From NCBI GenBank assembly GCA_963693365.1, contig CAVNZM010000016.1, positions 6,882,001 through 6,946,000 on the forward strand: a stretch of 64,000 bases of DNA, read 5' to 3'. Shown one piece after another: positions 1 to 29,124 of this stretch. The notes beneath the pieces are model-generated. The model was not told the origin of the DNA, did not search any database, and worked only from the letters and a program-made list of their open reading frames with translations. The first letter of the stretch is position 1; each line of letters begins with the position of its first letter. The DNA comes from Amoebidium appalachense (lineage: Eukaryota; Ichthyosporea). Position numbers and translations under genes: made by a program.

Positions 1-223
1 ATCAAAATGCCGTTTATCCCTCAAAAGTCCCCCAACCATCCCACCATCCTTCAAAACCCCGCCACACTCCACACTTCCACACTAATGCCCACAACCTTCC
101 CACTATCCCACACAGACCCAAAAGCCCCGCTCACCAAAGACCTCCTAAACTCCCCCCCAAAAGTTTCCACCCATCTTGAAAGATCCCATAACAACCCCTC
201 CCACCATACTTTCTACCACTCAC

Positions 224-2089
224 CGAAGATCTCCATGGCATCATAAGCATCAGCGCCATCCTCCCCACGGTCATCTCCCACCTCCCTGTCGGGGCGGTCA
301 GCAATGAAGTCGTCAATGTCATCGACCTCTCCCTCCTCCTCGTTAAAGAAATCCTCGTCCCTCCTCCTCCTCCTCTGCTCCGTGTCTGACCCCATGCCCA
401 GGTCATCCTCATCCTCATCCGCTCTCCGCACGGGGCCCCTTGCGGATGCGCTTCAGCTTGGATCCCTGCTCGTTCCCGATACCATGATTCAGCACTCTGG
501 GGTGAAATTTATCCAAATTCTAGCTATCACCCCCCCCCCCCCCCCCCCCCGCACTCCCCCCCCCCCTTCTCCCTCCACCCCCCTCCCCCCTTCCCTGCCT
601 GCCTCCGCCGCCGCCCCCCGTTTCCCCCTTCCCCCTTGGAGCTATCTTCAAAAGCCTAGGAACTGCAGTAATGTCTTGAACTAGCCTCTCGTCGTGCTGC
701 TTGTTTCCTCTCCCTAACTCCCCCCTTCCTCCCCCCCTCGCTTTCCCCCCTTTCCCCCCATCCCTCGGAGAAATGGAGTTCGACACAAGACCAGAAAAGC
801 TCTAGTCTAGAGCCCATGCACTGATATTAAAAAGATAATATAGAAATGCAGTGAGGAATCGCACGGAAAAGTGGGACTGAGCACCTCGTCGTCACGGGAG
901 ATGCCCAAGTTTTCCTCCAGAAGGGCCAAGTCTTCATCGTCGACCTCTTCCTCATCTGCACCCCCAGCTACACTTAGTACCAGAAGTGAAACAAGCACCG
1001 ACATATAGCAACTTGTATAGCTGGGAAGCTGCTACACGTGCACATGTGCAGAAGCAAGACCATTATTCGAACAGAAGCCCTTTTACCCCGTGCACCATCC
1101 TAATACAAGAGGGGGACTTACAGCGACGGCGCTTCTTGTCCTTCCGCTTCTTCCCCTCGTCCTCCTCGTCATCATCTTTCTCCTCATCCTCCGAATCGTC
1201 GTCAGATCGGGGCTTTCGTTCCTTTTTTTTGGGTTTCTCCTCCTCTTCAGAATCACTTCCACTACCCTTCTTTCCTCCCTCACTTTCACTACCACTGCCC
1301 CCACTTAAAGACGCCTTTCTCTTTCTGCCACTATCTCCCTCACTCTCACTGCCACTGCTGCTAGCGCGGCGGGCAGGCTTCTTCTTGTTGGTCTCACCTT
1401 CCGACCTGCACATGGAACACGACAAGGTAGAGTAAGACAGAGGTGCACAAGAGCAAATGATGTCCAGCAGAAGAACACGAGCATTTCCGTTGCCAAAAAG
1501 GCTCTTGGTTGCTCCTTTTGTTCTTCAGCTGTTCCTTTTTGATAAATGTACCTCGGCAAGAACTGTGTGGTGCTCACCTAACTAAAACAATTGAAACGGT
1601 GACCAACCGGGGGGAGCAAGAAGACCGATGCCAAGAAACCAGCTAATCTCTTCCCATGCAACCTGCTTGAAAAAACACGGCGAACTTTATACGAAACACG
1701 ACGCAAACACATACACACCGACAGTTCAACCCACATCCAGAAAACAAGAACACAATCCCATGTGGTAGACGTGAGAGAGCCCCGTTGTCATCAGATTTTA
1801 CAGCCACATTCTTCGTATCATTGACAAAGCCTACTGCCTCAGTTTTATTTAACCAAAATTTGCCTGAGAAATGAAAGTTCACTAGTCAAGCGACGTGTGT
1901 CCTTTGCTTGACGAAACTCATTTGAACCCAACAAGGTCCCTCTTGCCGACACAGGTGGCATTCCCTCACTCACTCTAAAGCTTACCTTTCAGAAGCCGAG
2001 CCTTCATCCTCCGAATCTGACTCCAGAATACGACGGGGAGGCTTCCGCGTCTGGCGGGGAACGTCAGACTCCTCTCCCGAAGACGACAT
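224..2089 (-). CDS. SPT6: SPT6-like transcription elongation factor / histone chaperone, N-terminal part (runs off left edge)
   Basis: Seen: four acidic or basic exon pieces on the minus strand. Exon 1 is 2089-1986 (MSSSGEESDV start, GTAAG donor). Exon 2 is 1405-1122, Lys/Ser/Asp/Glu rich, and joins exon 1 in phase through an AG|G arginine codon. Exon 3 is 967-885 and contains DLALLEENLGI. A later exon, about 430-224, contains GEVDDIDDFIAD and DAMEIFG, with a GTGAGT donor. Known: SPT6 N-termini have an acidic and basic disordered region, then LLEENLG, DDFI and EIFG blocks in this order, which I use for the call. SPT6 binds histones and travels with RNA polymerase II. Odd: a candidate block GSKLKRIRKG near 460-430 is one base out of frame with the DDFI exon, next to GGGGCCCC, so either the boundary is wrong or there is a single-base length error. 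Another Met lies in frame upstream (2185), but the SSSGEE start fits better. The rest of the gene lies left of the window. Confidence 0.75.
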
Positions 2090-2613
2090 CTTCCCCGTGA
2101 AAAGGAGAACGGGGGCAGAGGGTTGAGATGTGTGCTGCTGGCTCTGCCCGCTCCCAACTTGAAAGGGGTTGAGGCACCCAAGCAACTAACCTTCTCCAAG
2201 CCACTAACCTACACTATATCGCACTCAGCGTAATATTCTTGCACTCCCTGACTTTAGCTCTATGTTTTCCTAGAGAAAGGTGATAGAATGCTGGAGCTCA
2301 CGTTGGAACTGTGTCTTGTGCCAGCCAACATGCTCAAGTTGACCGAAACAGTGTAGCCTATTTGAGTATTATGCAATCATGAGGATTGCACAACATCCGC
2401 CACAAAACGCCCGAAATACCGATTTATGGAGATAAAAAGCAAATTTGCAGGCGCCATACGGCCCTGTTGATACAATTTGGCCAACTATGGTGATATGAGT
2501 ACGCGCCGTCCATGGTTGTTACGTAAGCGTACCTTCCTGTGGAATCTTTTTCCTGCTTTCAATTTATTCCGTTTCATTCCGAAAGTTTCTTGGTCTTTTC
2601 TTTTGCTTTCTTG

Positions 2614-2659
<46 letters not shown>

Positions 2660-3103
2660 GAATGGGGGGGGCGTGAGAGAGAGGGAAAGAGAGAGGTAGG
2701 AAAAAGTGGGGGGTGGGGGGAGGGGGGGGGGGGAAAGGGGGGAGGGGCATGGGGAGGGAGGAGGGTGCTGCATAAGAAAAATGGCCTAAAGAGGAAGAAG
2801 GCGGGGAGAGGGAGGGAGAGAAGGAGAGTTGATTGTTGGGAGGTCGGGATAAATGGGAAGGGAATAAAGAAGGAAGGTGCTCCGAAGAGTTGGAAGACGT
2901 GTGCATGATTGCTGGCACATCAGAAGGCATTGCGGCTGTTCCAAAAAAAATAAAAATTTAAAGGTTAAGAGAGTTGGGACGATCCTGACTGCCCCACGCC
3001 GGCATACAACGAATCGACTTGGCTTGATCATCAAAGTTAGGAGAGGAACAAGATCAATCGTTTTTTTGGAGGTGTGTGGTTTGAGGGCAGCCGGGAATGC
3101 CCC

Positions 3104-3136
<33 letters not shown>

Positions 3137-4547
3137 AACCCCCCTCTCTCTCTCCCGCCCTTTCCCACCCCCTCCCCCCCCTTCCCCCCTAGAGGCCAAA
3201 TGGTTTTTCAAGGTACCTTCATCTGTAACGTCAAAGCTTTATGATATAGTCAAGGATACAAATGTCGCTATGTAGAAACATACACACAAACCTCAACGTC
3301 TACATCCTTTCACTGGATTGTCCTTCAACGACATGTACAAGCTTTCTAACGGCACAGTTGCCTTCGGTGGAGCGAGCCCAGTGGCTCTGTAGTACAAGGG
3401 TGCTACACCAGCACAATTGTGAATTCATGGATATATTCCGTTGGCACTGCAATGTAAGTGTGGACGATAAAGGTTCCAGACTCAACGTTGTAAGCGTGTC
3501 ACCTTCCAACTCGCTTCTCCACTTCCGCTTCCATAATTCTGAACCGCTTCGTTGTTCCGAGACGGATTCCATTTCTCTCCAAGAAGCTGTCGAGAGTTAT
3601 CCTTCTCCCTCTCCTTTCTCTGTCTACTCCCCCCCCCCCCCCCCCCTTCCCCGCCGCCCCTTCTCCCCCCCTCCCCCCCTCCCCTTTCTTCGCCGCTCGT
3701 CGTGTCCATGAGCAGGACAATGGGCCCACGAGTTCAATGGCGTGGTGTGATGTTTTCGGGACGAGTGCATAGCTGCTATGTGCGCAGTTAGCATTTATAT
3801 TTTTTTAAGCTGTGGACAAGTCATATGATTACCTCAGAGCACTACTAAGTCGAATACGAAGGCCAGTCAGTGGCAATGTGTGGGACTTAGGGCCACTAGT
3901 ACTGGTGCTTATCAGCCATCCGCATAGTCGACACGTGTCTACTATTTAACCTCTCTCCTCCCAACGAGTCCCACCCAGGCTCCCCCTCCCTCGCCTCCCC
4001 CAGCACCTCCTCTCCCCCTGTCCCCCTCCCCCCTCCTCCAGCACTTTATGATACCCCCCTTCCCTCCCCCCGTCCCCCCTCCGCCCCCTCCCTCCCCCCT
4101 CCCCCCCTCCCCCTGCCCGCCATCCCCACCAAAAGAATAAACAACAACCGAAAACTCCATGTCCAACCACCCACCTGCCGGCACCACTAGATCACCACTG
4201 CCACACATCCACGCCCTGACTCTTTCACAAAACCCAACTCCACAAAGCTGAGCTACTTCATGTTACGTGTGTCTACGGAGCGGAGCGGGCCTGGCGCCTT
4301 AGAACAGGCATGAATTGAAAGATGGCCGGAGGGCGATGTTTTTTTTTTTTCTTTTTTTTTAAGAGTGAGGCACTGAACTGCCGCAGAGTCTGACTTGGCC
4401 AAAAAGCAAATTTTTAATGTCACCACTGAATCGATCACAGCAAAGAGCCAATCAAAAACAGTAAATGTTGTCCCCTCATTTCTATTCCCACAATCAAACA
4501 CCCAAAAAGCGTTTTTCTCATAAACCTTTTACAGCCCATTCCCAGGT
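2090..4547. other. Gene-free region with homopolymer tracts
   Basis: I see no convincing exon between the SPT6 start and the U2 gene. It holds a poly-G run of about 40 bases (about 2617-2658), G-rich purine sequence to about 2770, poly-C runs near 3104-3134, 3630-3645 and 4040-4110, and short ordinary sequence between. The first few hundred bases next to 2090 are the likely SPT6 promoter, and the bases just before 4548 the likely U2 promoter. I do not recognise a TATA box or a proximal sequence element in either. Confidence 0.6.
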
Positions 4548-4733
4548 ATCGCTTCTCGGCCTTTTGGCTAAGATCAAGTGTAGTATCTGTTCTTATCAGC
4601 TTAATATCTGATATGGGATCTACGGATCCCGATCAATATTAAACTTATTTTTGTGCCCTGGTCATATGTTCTGAGCTTGCTCAAACTATGGCCGCACGTG
4701 GCCCTGGTATCGCACTACCTCCAGGGCTGCGGG
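4548..4733 (+). ncRNA. U2: U2 spliceosomal small nuclear RNA
   Basis: The RNA begins ATCGCTTCTCGGCCTTTTGG and continues with GTGTAGTATCTGTTCTTATC, which contains the GTAGTA branch-point recognition element. These blocks are nearly invariant in U2 from yeast to animals. A stem-loop II region with a GGATC/GATCC hairpin follows. Next come an Sm-type site in the TTAAACTTATTTTTG stretch, the stem III region GAGCTTGCTC, and a terminal hairpin around CCCTGGTATCGCACTACC with CCAGGG. The length of about 186 nt equals a normal U2. All parts are present, so it is probably functional. The 3' end is placed at the close of the last stem and may be off by a few bases. It shows that this organism uses the major spliceosome, in agreement with the GT-AG introns of the neighbouring genes. 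Confidence 0.97.
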
Positions 4734-5197
4734 GTTCCCCTTCTTGTGAAGCTGAAAATAATGAAAGCTCCCACTCACACGCAATGTCCCTCATGCCCAT
4801 ACCCATCATTATGATGCTTCCCCACCAAAGGATTGCAGGCCTCACCTCTAATCTCAACCTTTCTCCATCTCATGGTGTTATGTCTCTCTCTGTTTCAATG
4901 TGTGTGTTTTGTCTACCGGTGCACCGTTCTGTGTCAGACAACAATTTTGTCCAGCCGACTGCGGTAAACAATTTACGTGATTTTTGGCCAATCTGAAATG
5001 TTTGCGCAAACACACGGATGGAGTTTACAATAAAAAGTGTGTAAACCCCACGGATGGACGTAGTGTGTGTGTATGGGCGGGGAGGACGGTGTATGTGTGT
5101 ATGTGTGTGTTTTGCCTACCGTTCTGTGACAGACAACAGTTTTGTGTACCGTTCAATAAATATGTTTGCGCAGTTGTGCGTGTGCACGTGCGTGTGT

Positions 5198-5233
<36 letters not shown>

Positions 5234-5430
5234 ATGTGAAAGGGCGGGGGGGAGGGTGTATGTGTACGTGTGTGTGTGTGGGTGGAAGGGGGGGGAGGGG
5301 GAGGGGGAGGGGGGGGGGAGGGGGGGAGGGGAGGGGGGAGTGGATGTTTGGGTGGGTGGGTGGGTGGGTGGTGGTGGTGGTGGTGGTGGTGGTGGTGGTG
5401 TGTGTGTGTGTGTGTGTGTGTGTTGGGTGG

Positions 5431-5461
<31 letters not shown>

Positions 5462-5462
5462 T

Positions 5463-5511
<49 letters not shown>

Positions 5512-6130
5512 GACTATGCTGCTACGTAAGCCTATGGACATGTTTATACGACTGCACGAAATTCGATTTTTTACATTGTTCAGATACACAGTGGCACCAG
5601 CACTGCTGTATCCAATTGCATGTTCAAACATTTTCCTCTGCATTCATTATATTATCAAACTACACCACATTCATATTCGCGCATGTTGAAAAAGTGAATA
5701 CTAGTTCACGCATATGTGCGTGTTGAAAGCGGAACGGTGTGATCTGCACGTCTTCATTCGCACCACATGCTAAACACTTCAATATACGTGCGACCACCAG
5801 AAAAAGCGAGAGAATAAAAATGAGCCCATGTCACGGCTGGGCCACATCCCCCTAAACAATCTAGAGTGCAATCTAGGGTGCAGCTACACCTCTGGTGCCA
5901 GCCAGGATTTTGCCTTCAACCATGGGGTGTTGGCACATGACATATATCGTTTTGGGTGGTCTATCGGCAGCTCACAACTAGGCCTTTGGCTTCCTGTGGG
6001 TGTAACCAGGTTAATTAGAGTAGTATATCAATTATCTAACTTAACTAGAGCAGTGAATACATGACCAGGCGGCAGTTTGATGGAAAAAACTGGCACGGGC
6101 TTGCATGATGTACGCAGGTGTGAGAACAAA

Positions 6131-6164
<34 letters not shown>

Positions 6165-7078
6165 TTGGTGCATAGGGCTGTTGAAGGTCTCTATTAAGTT
6201 CTTATCTTTTCCGAAGGGGATAAGAGAATATAAGGGTTCATGCGTGTGAAATGGTAGTTTGAAAGCTGTGGAGTGTGTGCGGGGGGGTGGCATTATACCC
6301 GGGGGAGAACTCTGTGTGTGAGGTTGTTTTCATAAGGTTTCACATCAATCTCGTTGTTGGCTAAGTTGTTCTAGCGTGTGAAAATGAATTTACTGCAACA
6401 AAGCACTTCCATAAACACAGTATGTGTCACAATATCTACACTGTCATTTATCGTACATAGTCTGTCCACAGCCATCCTTTCACCCCATTTTTCATCTTTC
6501 TCTCTTTTTTTTGTGTGTACACTTGCGCGCGGGCTTTCGTGCAGATGTGCGATAGTGTTGGGGATTTGGGTGGAAGGAAGAAGTTTTTTTGGACTTTCAT
6601 CTTTGCTACGTTAGTTTTCCAAATCCCTATAACATGATGGGAAGCCGCATTCCACGCTCTTAAGAGTGCATTTTCCCGACCATTAAGCTCCCGGGGTGTG
6701 CATGGGAAGTCAGATGCAGCAAAAGATGCTCGGGGAGAGGGCGGGCGGCCAGGGGGGAGGGGAGAGGGGAGGGGGGGGGGGGATGAAGGGAGGAGGGGGA
6801 TTAGAACTGGAGGAGGAGGAGGAGGGGGGGGGGGGAGGGGGGGTGAGGAAAGAAAAAAGGGGGGAGGGGAGGAGGATGGGGAGGGGAGGATAGGGGGAGG
6901 GGGGAGGGGAGGGGGGGAGGGGGGAGGATGATGTGTTACTGAGTAGGAGGTACACAGCCACGGCGGGCGACACGATGCAAGTTTCGCAAGAGCATACCGG
7001 GGGGAGGAGGGGGCGAAGGGAGGGAGGAGGGATGAAGGAGAGGGGGGCTTAATAAGCAGCTGCGGGTAGGCGGGAGAA

Positions 7079-7113
<35 letters not shown>

Positions 7114-7119
7114 TCATAC
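4734..7119. repeat. GT/G-rich low-complexity region downstream of REXO1
   Basis: (GT)n blocks at about 5196-5232 and 5398-5478 are followed by a poly-G run (about 5478-5509), with GGT triplets between them. More poly-G lies at about 6136-6163 and in the purine-rich 6750-6930 stretch. The terminal exon of the minus-strand REXO1 gene should lie here: exon 7316-7120 ends on two bases of a codon. I could not identify it. The long Pro/Gly/Cys/Val reading frames here are translations of repeats. Confidence 0.6.
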
Positions 7120-22731
<15,612 letters not shown>

Positions 22732-23373
22732 CTTGTTCGGAGAAGAAGGGGGACCTGTCAAAGCTACAATATAGAGCCATCCCCTAATTACTTCCAAGCA
22801 ACATCGGCTGCGGACGCCTGTGTGGCCCAAGCTCCGTCCACTTTGAACTATCCAAAACACTCCTCTATCATGAATGACCTTTGACTTCTCCGTTATCTAG
22901 AACAACCGAAAAAACCTCACTTAAGATCCGTGGGCTACAAACCCAAAGGCAGAAGCAACATTTTATAAAAGAGTCTCTATTATATAAAGCTCACGAATTG
23001 AAAGCCTGACTTCACATGTTTTTCTGTTTTCTCCGCGCAAGTTTTGTGTCTGTGAGCCGTGCACAGAACATCACGTAATCGCTGGAAACCAGCGCACGTG
23101 GATTTTGGCGCGGTTTTTGCGACCATCTAACGCTTGTGACTTTAAATACTTGCAGCTTTAACATCGAATCAAATCGAACAATTAAAATGTAACACCGAAT
23201 CTCTTATAACTCGCGCTAAAAAAAAGCCCGGCGCGCACATCGCGCACATGTACAGAGATTTGTACTGGTCACAAGAAAAGTTTGGCACGTCGTTTTGTGG
23301 GCCCTCAGAAATCATTCAACTCACTCATCTTCTAGGTTTTTGGTCTAGTTTTGGTTAGCATACTAACGCAATC
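22732..23373. promoter_or_regulatory. Divergent intergenic region between REXO1 and La
   Basis: Both start codons face away from this 642-bp stretch. It has none of the long homopolymers or microsatellites that fill the surrounding DNA. It contains several CACGT-type words, including GCACGTGG near 23094, and no clear TATA box. I infer a shared bidirectional promoter for two RNA-metabolism genes. Confidence 0.6.
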
Positions 23374-25207
23374 ATGGCTGATAACACTGCCAAGATCCAG
23401 AAGCAGGTGCTGGTAGGTGACCCGTGGTCCTTAGCCTTTACATGTCTTAGGTTGTGGGTTTGCTTGATGGGGGGGCCTGAATTGGCTAAGCAAGGGTGCA
23501 CCACGTAATGACATGTATTTAACTACGCTTTGAGCCACCAACTTTTCTTGGCGTGCGCCTCATTCCCTTACCCTGTTCTTTCCCATAGACCTTACTACAC
23601 AATCACACTCTTATGCATAGTGAATCATATGATAGGCACACTAGCTGGCATCCTCGGATGCACATGCACATTCACACGCATTATACTCAAACACACCAAT
23701 ACACACAGTGCACGTGCGTCACACGGGCCCATTCCCACTGAAAGCATCATATATGCTCGCTGTCATTGGCACACTTCACCAGCTGTAACCAAGCTGTTAG
23801 TACATGCCAAACTACACCCACACAACATATGCCTGCTTGCGAGCACACACACATTAATACTTACACTCCGCCCTTGCAGTTCTACTTCAGCGATGCCAAC
23901 GTCGTGAAGGACAAGTTCCTTAAGGAGCAGATTGGAAAGAACGACGAAGGATGTATCCGCTTAATCGCCTGTGTGTGGATTTACAGAGTGTGTGTGTGGT
24001 CGTGGGACATGTGTACCCCCCCCCCCCCCCCCCCGCCACACACACACCTTTAGTCCTATCTGCAGCTGAGCAGATTCCCGTTAGGTGCACCCCTTTGGCA
24101 CATCCTTTATTCTCGAGCCCTGCCCTTTACCCTGTAAACATATTACTCAGGCCACACACACACACACACCCCTCACCTTCTTCGCCCTTCGCCCTCCGCC
24201 CTCAGACTCCCTGCCCTCAGACTCCTCATCTCATCGATACAACCAAGTTCCCCCCCGCCTCCCCCTTTACCCCCTTTTTTGCCCCTCCCCGTGCTATTCC
24301 TTGACTTTTTGTCAGGGGTTGACCTGGACGTGATTTACTCGTTCAACCGTGTCAAGCAGCTGGCCCCCACCAAGGAGGACTTTGTGGACGCTCTCAAGTC
24401 CATCGAGTCCGACCAGGTCCAGGTGCGTGCAAGGGGAGGGGGGGGGAGGGGGGAGGGGGGGGGCACATCGTGAGATGAGAAAGGTTACATGTGTTGTGGT
24501 GGGAAGGGGGAGGGGGGGGGGTAGAGTTTTGCAATGCAGAGAGGGTGTGTCTATGGGAAGTGGTGGTGTGTGTGGGGGGGGGGGGGGGGGGGGGGGGAAG
24601 GGGAGGGCTCGAGTTATTCAAATATTAGAGATGACAGGAGGATGGCTTTTTTGGAGGGGGGGAGAGGCGAGGTGTGGGGCTATGGGGGAGAGGGAATGTA
24701 TGCGTATTTTTTGTTTTGTTTTTGTTTTGTTTTTTTTTGGGGGGGGGGGGGGGGGGGGGGGGGGGCAAGCAAGTGAGTGACCGTTGTTTTGATCTGCAGC
24801 TGGACGAGGAGTTCAAGCGGATTCGCAGGACAAACCCCATCCCGGGAGAGTATGACGACAGAGCACGCAGCATCTACGCCGTACGTGCACACACACATGG
24901 CCGTGCATGTAGACAGACGGACAGACAGCCAGACACTTGTGCATGTAGACACATACACACACACACAGGCAGAGAGATGCCAAAACAAACTTGTTGACAC
25001 ATGGACGCAGTTGCTATGCTTATAGCGTAACACAAACCTCTCCCAATCATGTTCCCAACACACACTCCTAGCCACACAACCGACCCTTCCCATTTCTGTG
25101 TCTAGATTTTTTTGTACACCCAGATATGGCCGGTACAGACATCATTTGACTCCGCACACACCCACACACACACAATCATGCACACACACGCACACAAGCA
25201 CATTCAT

Positions 25208-25252
<45 letters not shown>

Positions 25253-26761
25253 AACCCGTACCTCCCCTTGTTCCATGCCACTACCCCCCATTGTCTCCAT
25301 CCAGCATACTGACTGCATGTATTTGCAGAAAGGGTTCAGCAAGGGGGTGACGCTAGAGCAGCTAGAGGAGTTCTTCTCCCAGCACTGCACCCCAAAGGTC
25401 ATTCGCCAGCGCAGGTTCCCCAACGGCAAAGACTTTAAGGTACATGGGTGTGTGTGTGTGTGTGGGTTGGGGCGAAGGGGGAGGGAGTGGGGTGGGTGGA
25501 GGGGGGGGTAAGCTGAAAGAGATGAGTGGTGGAGGAAGAGTAATGAGTGGCGGCTTTGGATGTGCGGGCTGGTGGGAGGGGGTGGAGGATGGTGGCGTAC
25601 AGGCGAGGGGGCGCGGGGGGAGGGGGGGGGGGGGGGGCAGGGAGAGTCGGATTGTTCGGATTTGGATGTCGGGACAGGGTGGTGTCTTTTAGGGTGTTTG
25701 GGTGGGGTGTGTGTGTGTATGGGGGGGGGGGGGGGGGGGAGGGACTCATGAAGAGGGTCCGAGGCAGAGAATGTATGTGGATGTAAGGGGAAGTCGTCTG
25801 GAGGCCTGGCCGGGGGGCGGGAGGGGGGATTGGGGGGGGAGGGGGGGGGGGGGGGGGGGGGGGATACTTCCTTGGGTTGTTCTTGCTTGAGAGTGTCTCG
25901 TGCTTGCTGCTTTTGGAAGGTCTGCCTCTGTCTGCCATTTGCTCCCAGTAGAAGCTGGGAGAACGGGAGGGTAGAGAATAGGTTGTGTTGCCTTCCTTCT
26001 TGTTGCTCGAGGGTGATTTGGAGCCTTGGCATTGGTGGGGCAGTGTGTGTGCGTGTGTGTGTGTGCACTAACACCTGCATGCACAGGACTCCGTGTTTGT
26101 TGAGCTGGGCAGTGAGGAGGAGGCACAGGAGTTGGCCAAGAAGGAGAAGCTGACATACGAGGGCACAGACATCAAGCTCGAGATGAAGTATGTTTCTTTT
26201 CTTTTCTTTTTTTCTGGGAGGGGGGGGGGAAACAAAGATTGGGGCCTTTGATGTGGGTAAGGTGGGTTGGAGATGTGTGGGGAGGGCAGGAGGGACAAGG
26301 CTTTTTTTTAAATTATTATTATTGTTGTTGTTGTTGTTGGGGGTTGGTGGTGGTGGTGTGTTTGGGGGGAGGGGGGGGGGGGAAGACTGTTGGGTTGTTC
26401 TGCAGTGTTTGCCAGAGAGGTGTGTGGGTGTGAGTGATATCGACAGTCGGAAGTGTGCAGGGTAGAGTCAAGGCAACGGTCAATATCCCCCCCCCCCCCT
26501 CTCCCCCCCCCCCCCCCCCCCCCCCCACCACCACCACCACCACCACCACCACCCCCCCCAAAAAAAAGTGGATGCACACAAAAAAGCAGAAATCAAAACG
26601 ATGCATGCTTGCCGCATGCCCCCTATCACTAACGCTGCCCATCCCTCTTCTCCCCCCCCTTCCCCTTCCACCCACCCACAGGAGCGACTATCTGGCACGG
26701 AAGGCAGAGGAGTACAAGGAGAGGGTGGCAGCACGCACAGCAAAGAGGAGGAGGTGGGGGT

Positions 26762-26793
<32 letters not shown>

Positions 26794-26845
26794 TGGTGTG
26801 TGCAGATAGGTGGATGTGAACATGTGTGGGTGTGTTTTTTATTTA

Positions 26846-26888
<43 letters not shown>

Positions 26889-27050
26889 AAAATTGGGGGG
26901 GGGGGGAGGGGGGGGGGGGGGGGGGCAGGCTTCGAGATTGACTGAACATTTGGGTGGAGAGCGAACAAAGTGAATGTGCTTTGCTGTGATTGAAGGTTTT
27001 GCTTCTTCAGCAGGAGGGCACTGTTTTTTTATTATAATTATTATCAGGAA

Positions 27051-27082
<32 letters not shown>

Positions 27083-27569
27083 CTGTTGGTTGAGGAAGGG
27101 CCGTAAGAGACAATTGGGGGGCAAAGGGGGGGGGGGGGGGGGGGGGGGATAATTCTGTGTGGTGATGAGTTTTTCTAGAGGGAGACAATAAGATGTGCTT
27201 CTTGGAGTGGCTGGTGTGTGGTGCTTTTAGATGAGAGCAAAAGCAGAGGATGTGTAGAAAGGGGTTGTATGTGTGTGTGGGGGGGGGAGGGGGGAGGGGG
27301 GGAGGGGGGAGGGGGCGGGTTACTTCGCAAATGAGCAACAGTATACGTTGTGGATAGTGCACCTGGAGGGGGGGGGGGGGGGGGGGCTCTGACTGGGTAT
27401 TGACTTTATTGTTTGGCGAGCAGAAGAAGAAGAGTGTGGTTACAAGGGAGGGCTGTGTGATTACCGTTACTGGCTTGTCAGAGGAGGCTACAAGGGAGAC
27501 CCTCACCGTACGTGCACCCTACACACATGCACACACATACAGACACGTGCGCTCGTTCACACACACACG

Positions 27570-27613
<44 letters not shown>

Positions 27614-27779
27614 CACACGTGCGCCAAATACACATTGACACACACAAGCCCACACACACTTCACCATGGCCGTTCCAGTGTGAACACACATCATGCAAGT
27701 ATGTTGAACTTGTGAGCAAGTTGCAGGAGCTGTTGTAGCAAATTGCAGATGACAAGGTTAAGAGAATACTGGCATTTAG

Positions 27780-27817
<38 letters not shown>

Positions 27818-28322
27818 TGCTCGGCCATGCAAACACCCGTATGTTTTCTAAGAGGTACTGACACAATAACATTTTCACCTCCCTGCCGGCATGTCGCTAG
27901 TGAAAGTGGGCTTGCTATGGCGCCTTTTATACGGTTGCTATGTATGCCTGGGTTGAACTGTAATTTCGGCTTGGAATCTCTGTCTGCCTCCGTGTGTGGA
28001 GTGGTGGTGGTGGTTGGTGAAAGGGGGGGGGGGAGGGGGGTATGTTAAAGGCACGAGTATATAACTATGTGTGGTGTGCAGGAGGTGTTTAAGGCCTACG
28101 GGGAGGTGGACTACATCATGTTCCAGAAGGGGGAGGAGACGGCCACCATCCTCTACAAGGAGGCAAACGCAAAGGAGGTGGGTGTGGTGCTGTGTTTGGA
28201 TGTGGTTTTGTTTGGGGGGGGGGGGGGGGGGGGGGGGGGGCTGTGTCCGTGCATGTGTGCGTGTTGGAGGACGGGGAAAGGGGGAAGGGGGTGGTCAGGG
28301 ATGGGGCGGGTGGGTGGAGAGG

Positions 28323-28353
<31 letters not shown>

Positions 28354-29031
28354 AGGGAGGGAGGTAGGGTAAGATGGAGGGCAACAGAAAGGTTTGGGTG
28401 CTGTTTTATTGGACGGAGAAGGGGGAGGGGAGGAGTGTGTGGGGTGGGGGGTGTTGGGAGAGGGGAAGGGGGGGGGGGGGTAGTTAGCCTCGAAGAGTGC
28501 ACACATGCAACCCCACAGGGGCACATGGTGCGCACATGCATGCCTGTGTGTCTGTTCGCTTGATCGTGTCACTACGCGTCTTTACACAAAGTGTACTGCT
28601 TCCCCCTGCCCCCTCCCCCCCCCCCCCCCCCCCCCCCCCTCTCCTTGCCTGTTGCGTGCTCGCATAAGTAACCCTGCTCGTCTTTGATCAAGATGGGTGT
28701 CCCACCCCATGTTCAAGTGAAACAGTATCTGAATTGTGTTTCGTTGACGAGGTGAATGGTCGAAACTCGGGTACTGTGGATGACGTGGCCCCCCCTGAGG
28801 ATGGGCTCTGCTTATTACACATACTCTATGTATGGTTTACCCTCTGCATCGTGTTATCCGTTGTTCATGTGTACTTTGCACTTAATGACCCATTCAAACC
28901 CCCCCCCCCCCCCCCCCCCCCCGGGCCTTCCCCCATGCAGGCAGCCGAAAAGTATGCGGCAGATAAGCCCGAGGTGGCCGGCAAGGTGGTCGAGGTGAAG
29001 GCATTGGAAGGTGTGTGTGTGCGCGCGCACG

Positions 29032-29085
<54 letters not shown>

Positions 29086-29093
29086 GGGGGGTT

Positions 29094-29124
<31 letters not shown>

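Noticed and set aside
1090-1308. Leucine/valine-rich plus-strand frame
   Set aside because: Antisense shadow of the acidic/basic SPT6 exon 1405-1122.
5116-5726. Long Pro/His and Gly/Val/Cys frames
   Set aside because: They arise from (GT)n, GGT and poly-G tracts in all frames, with no non-repetitive core.
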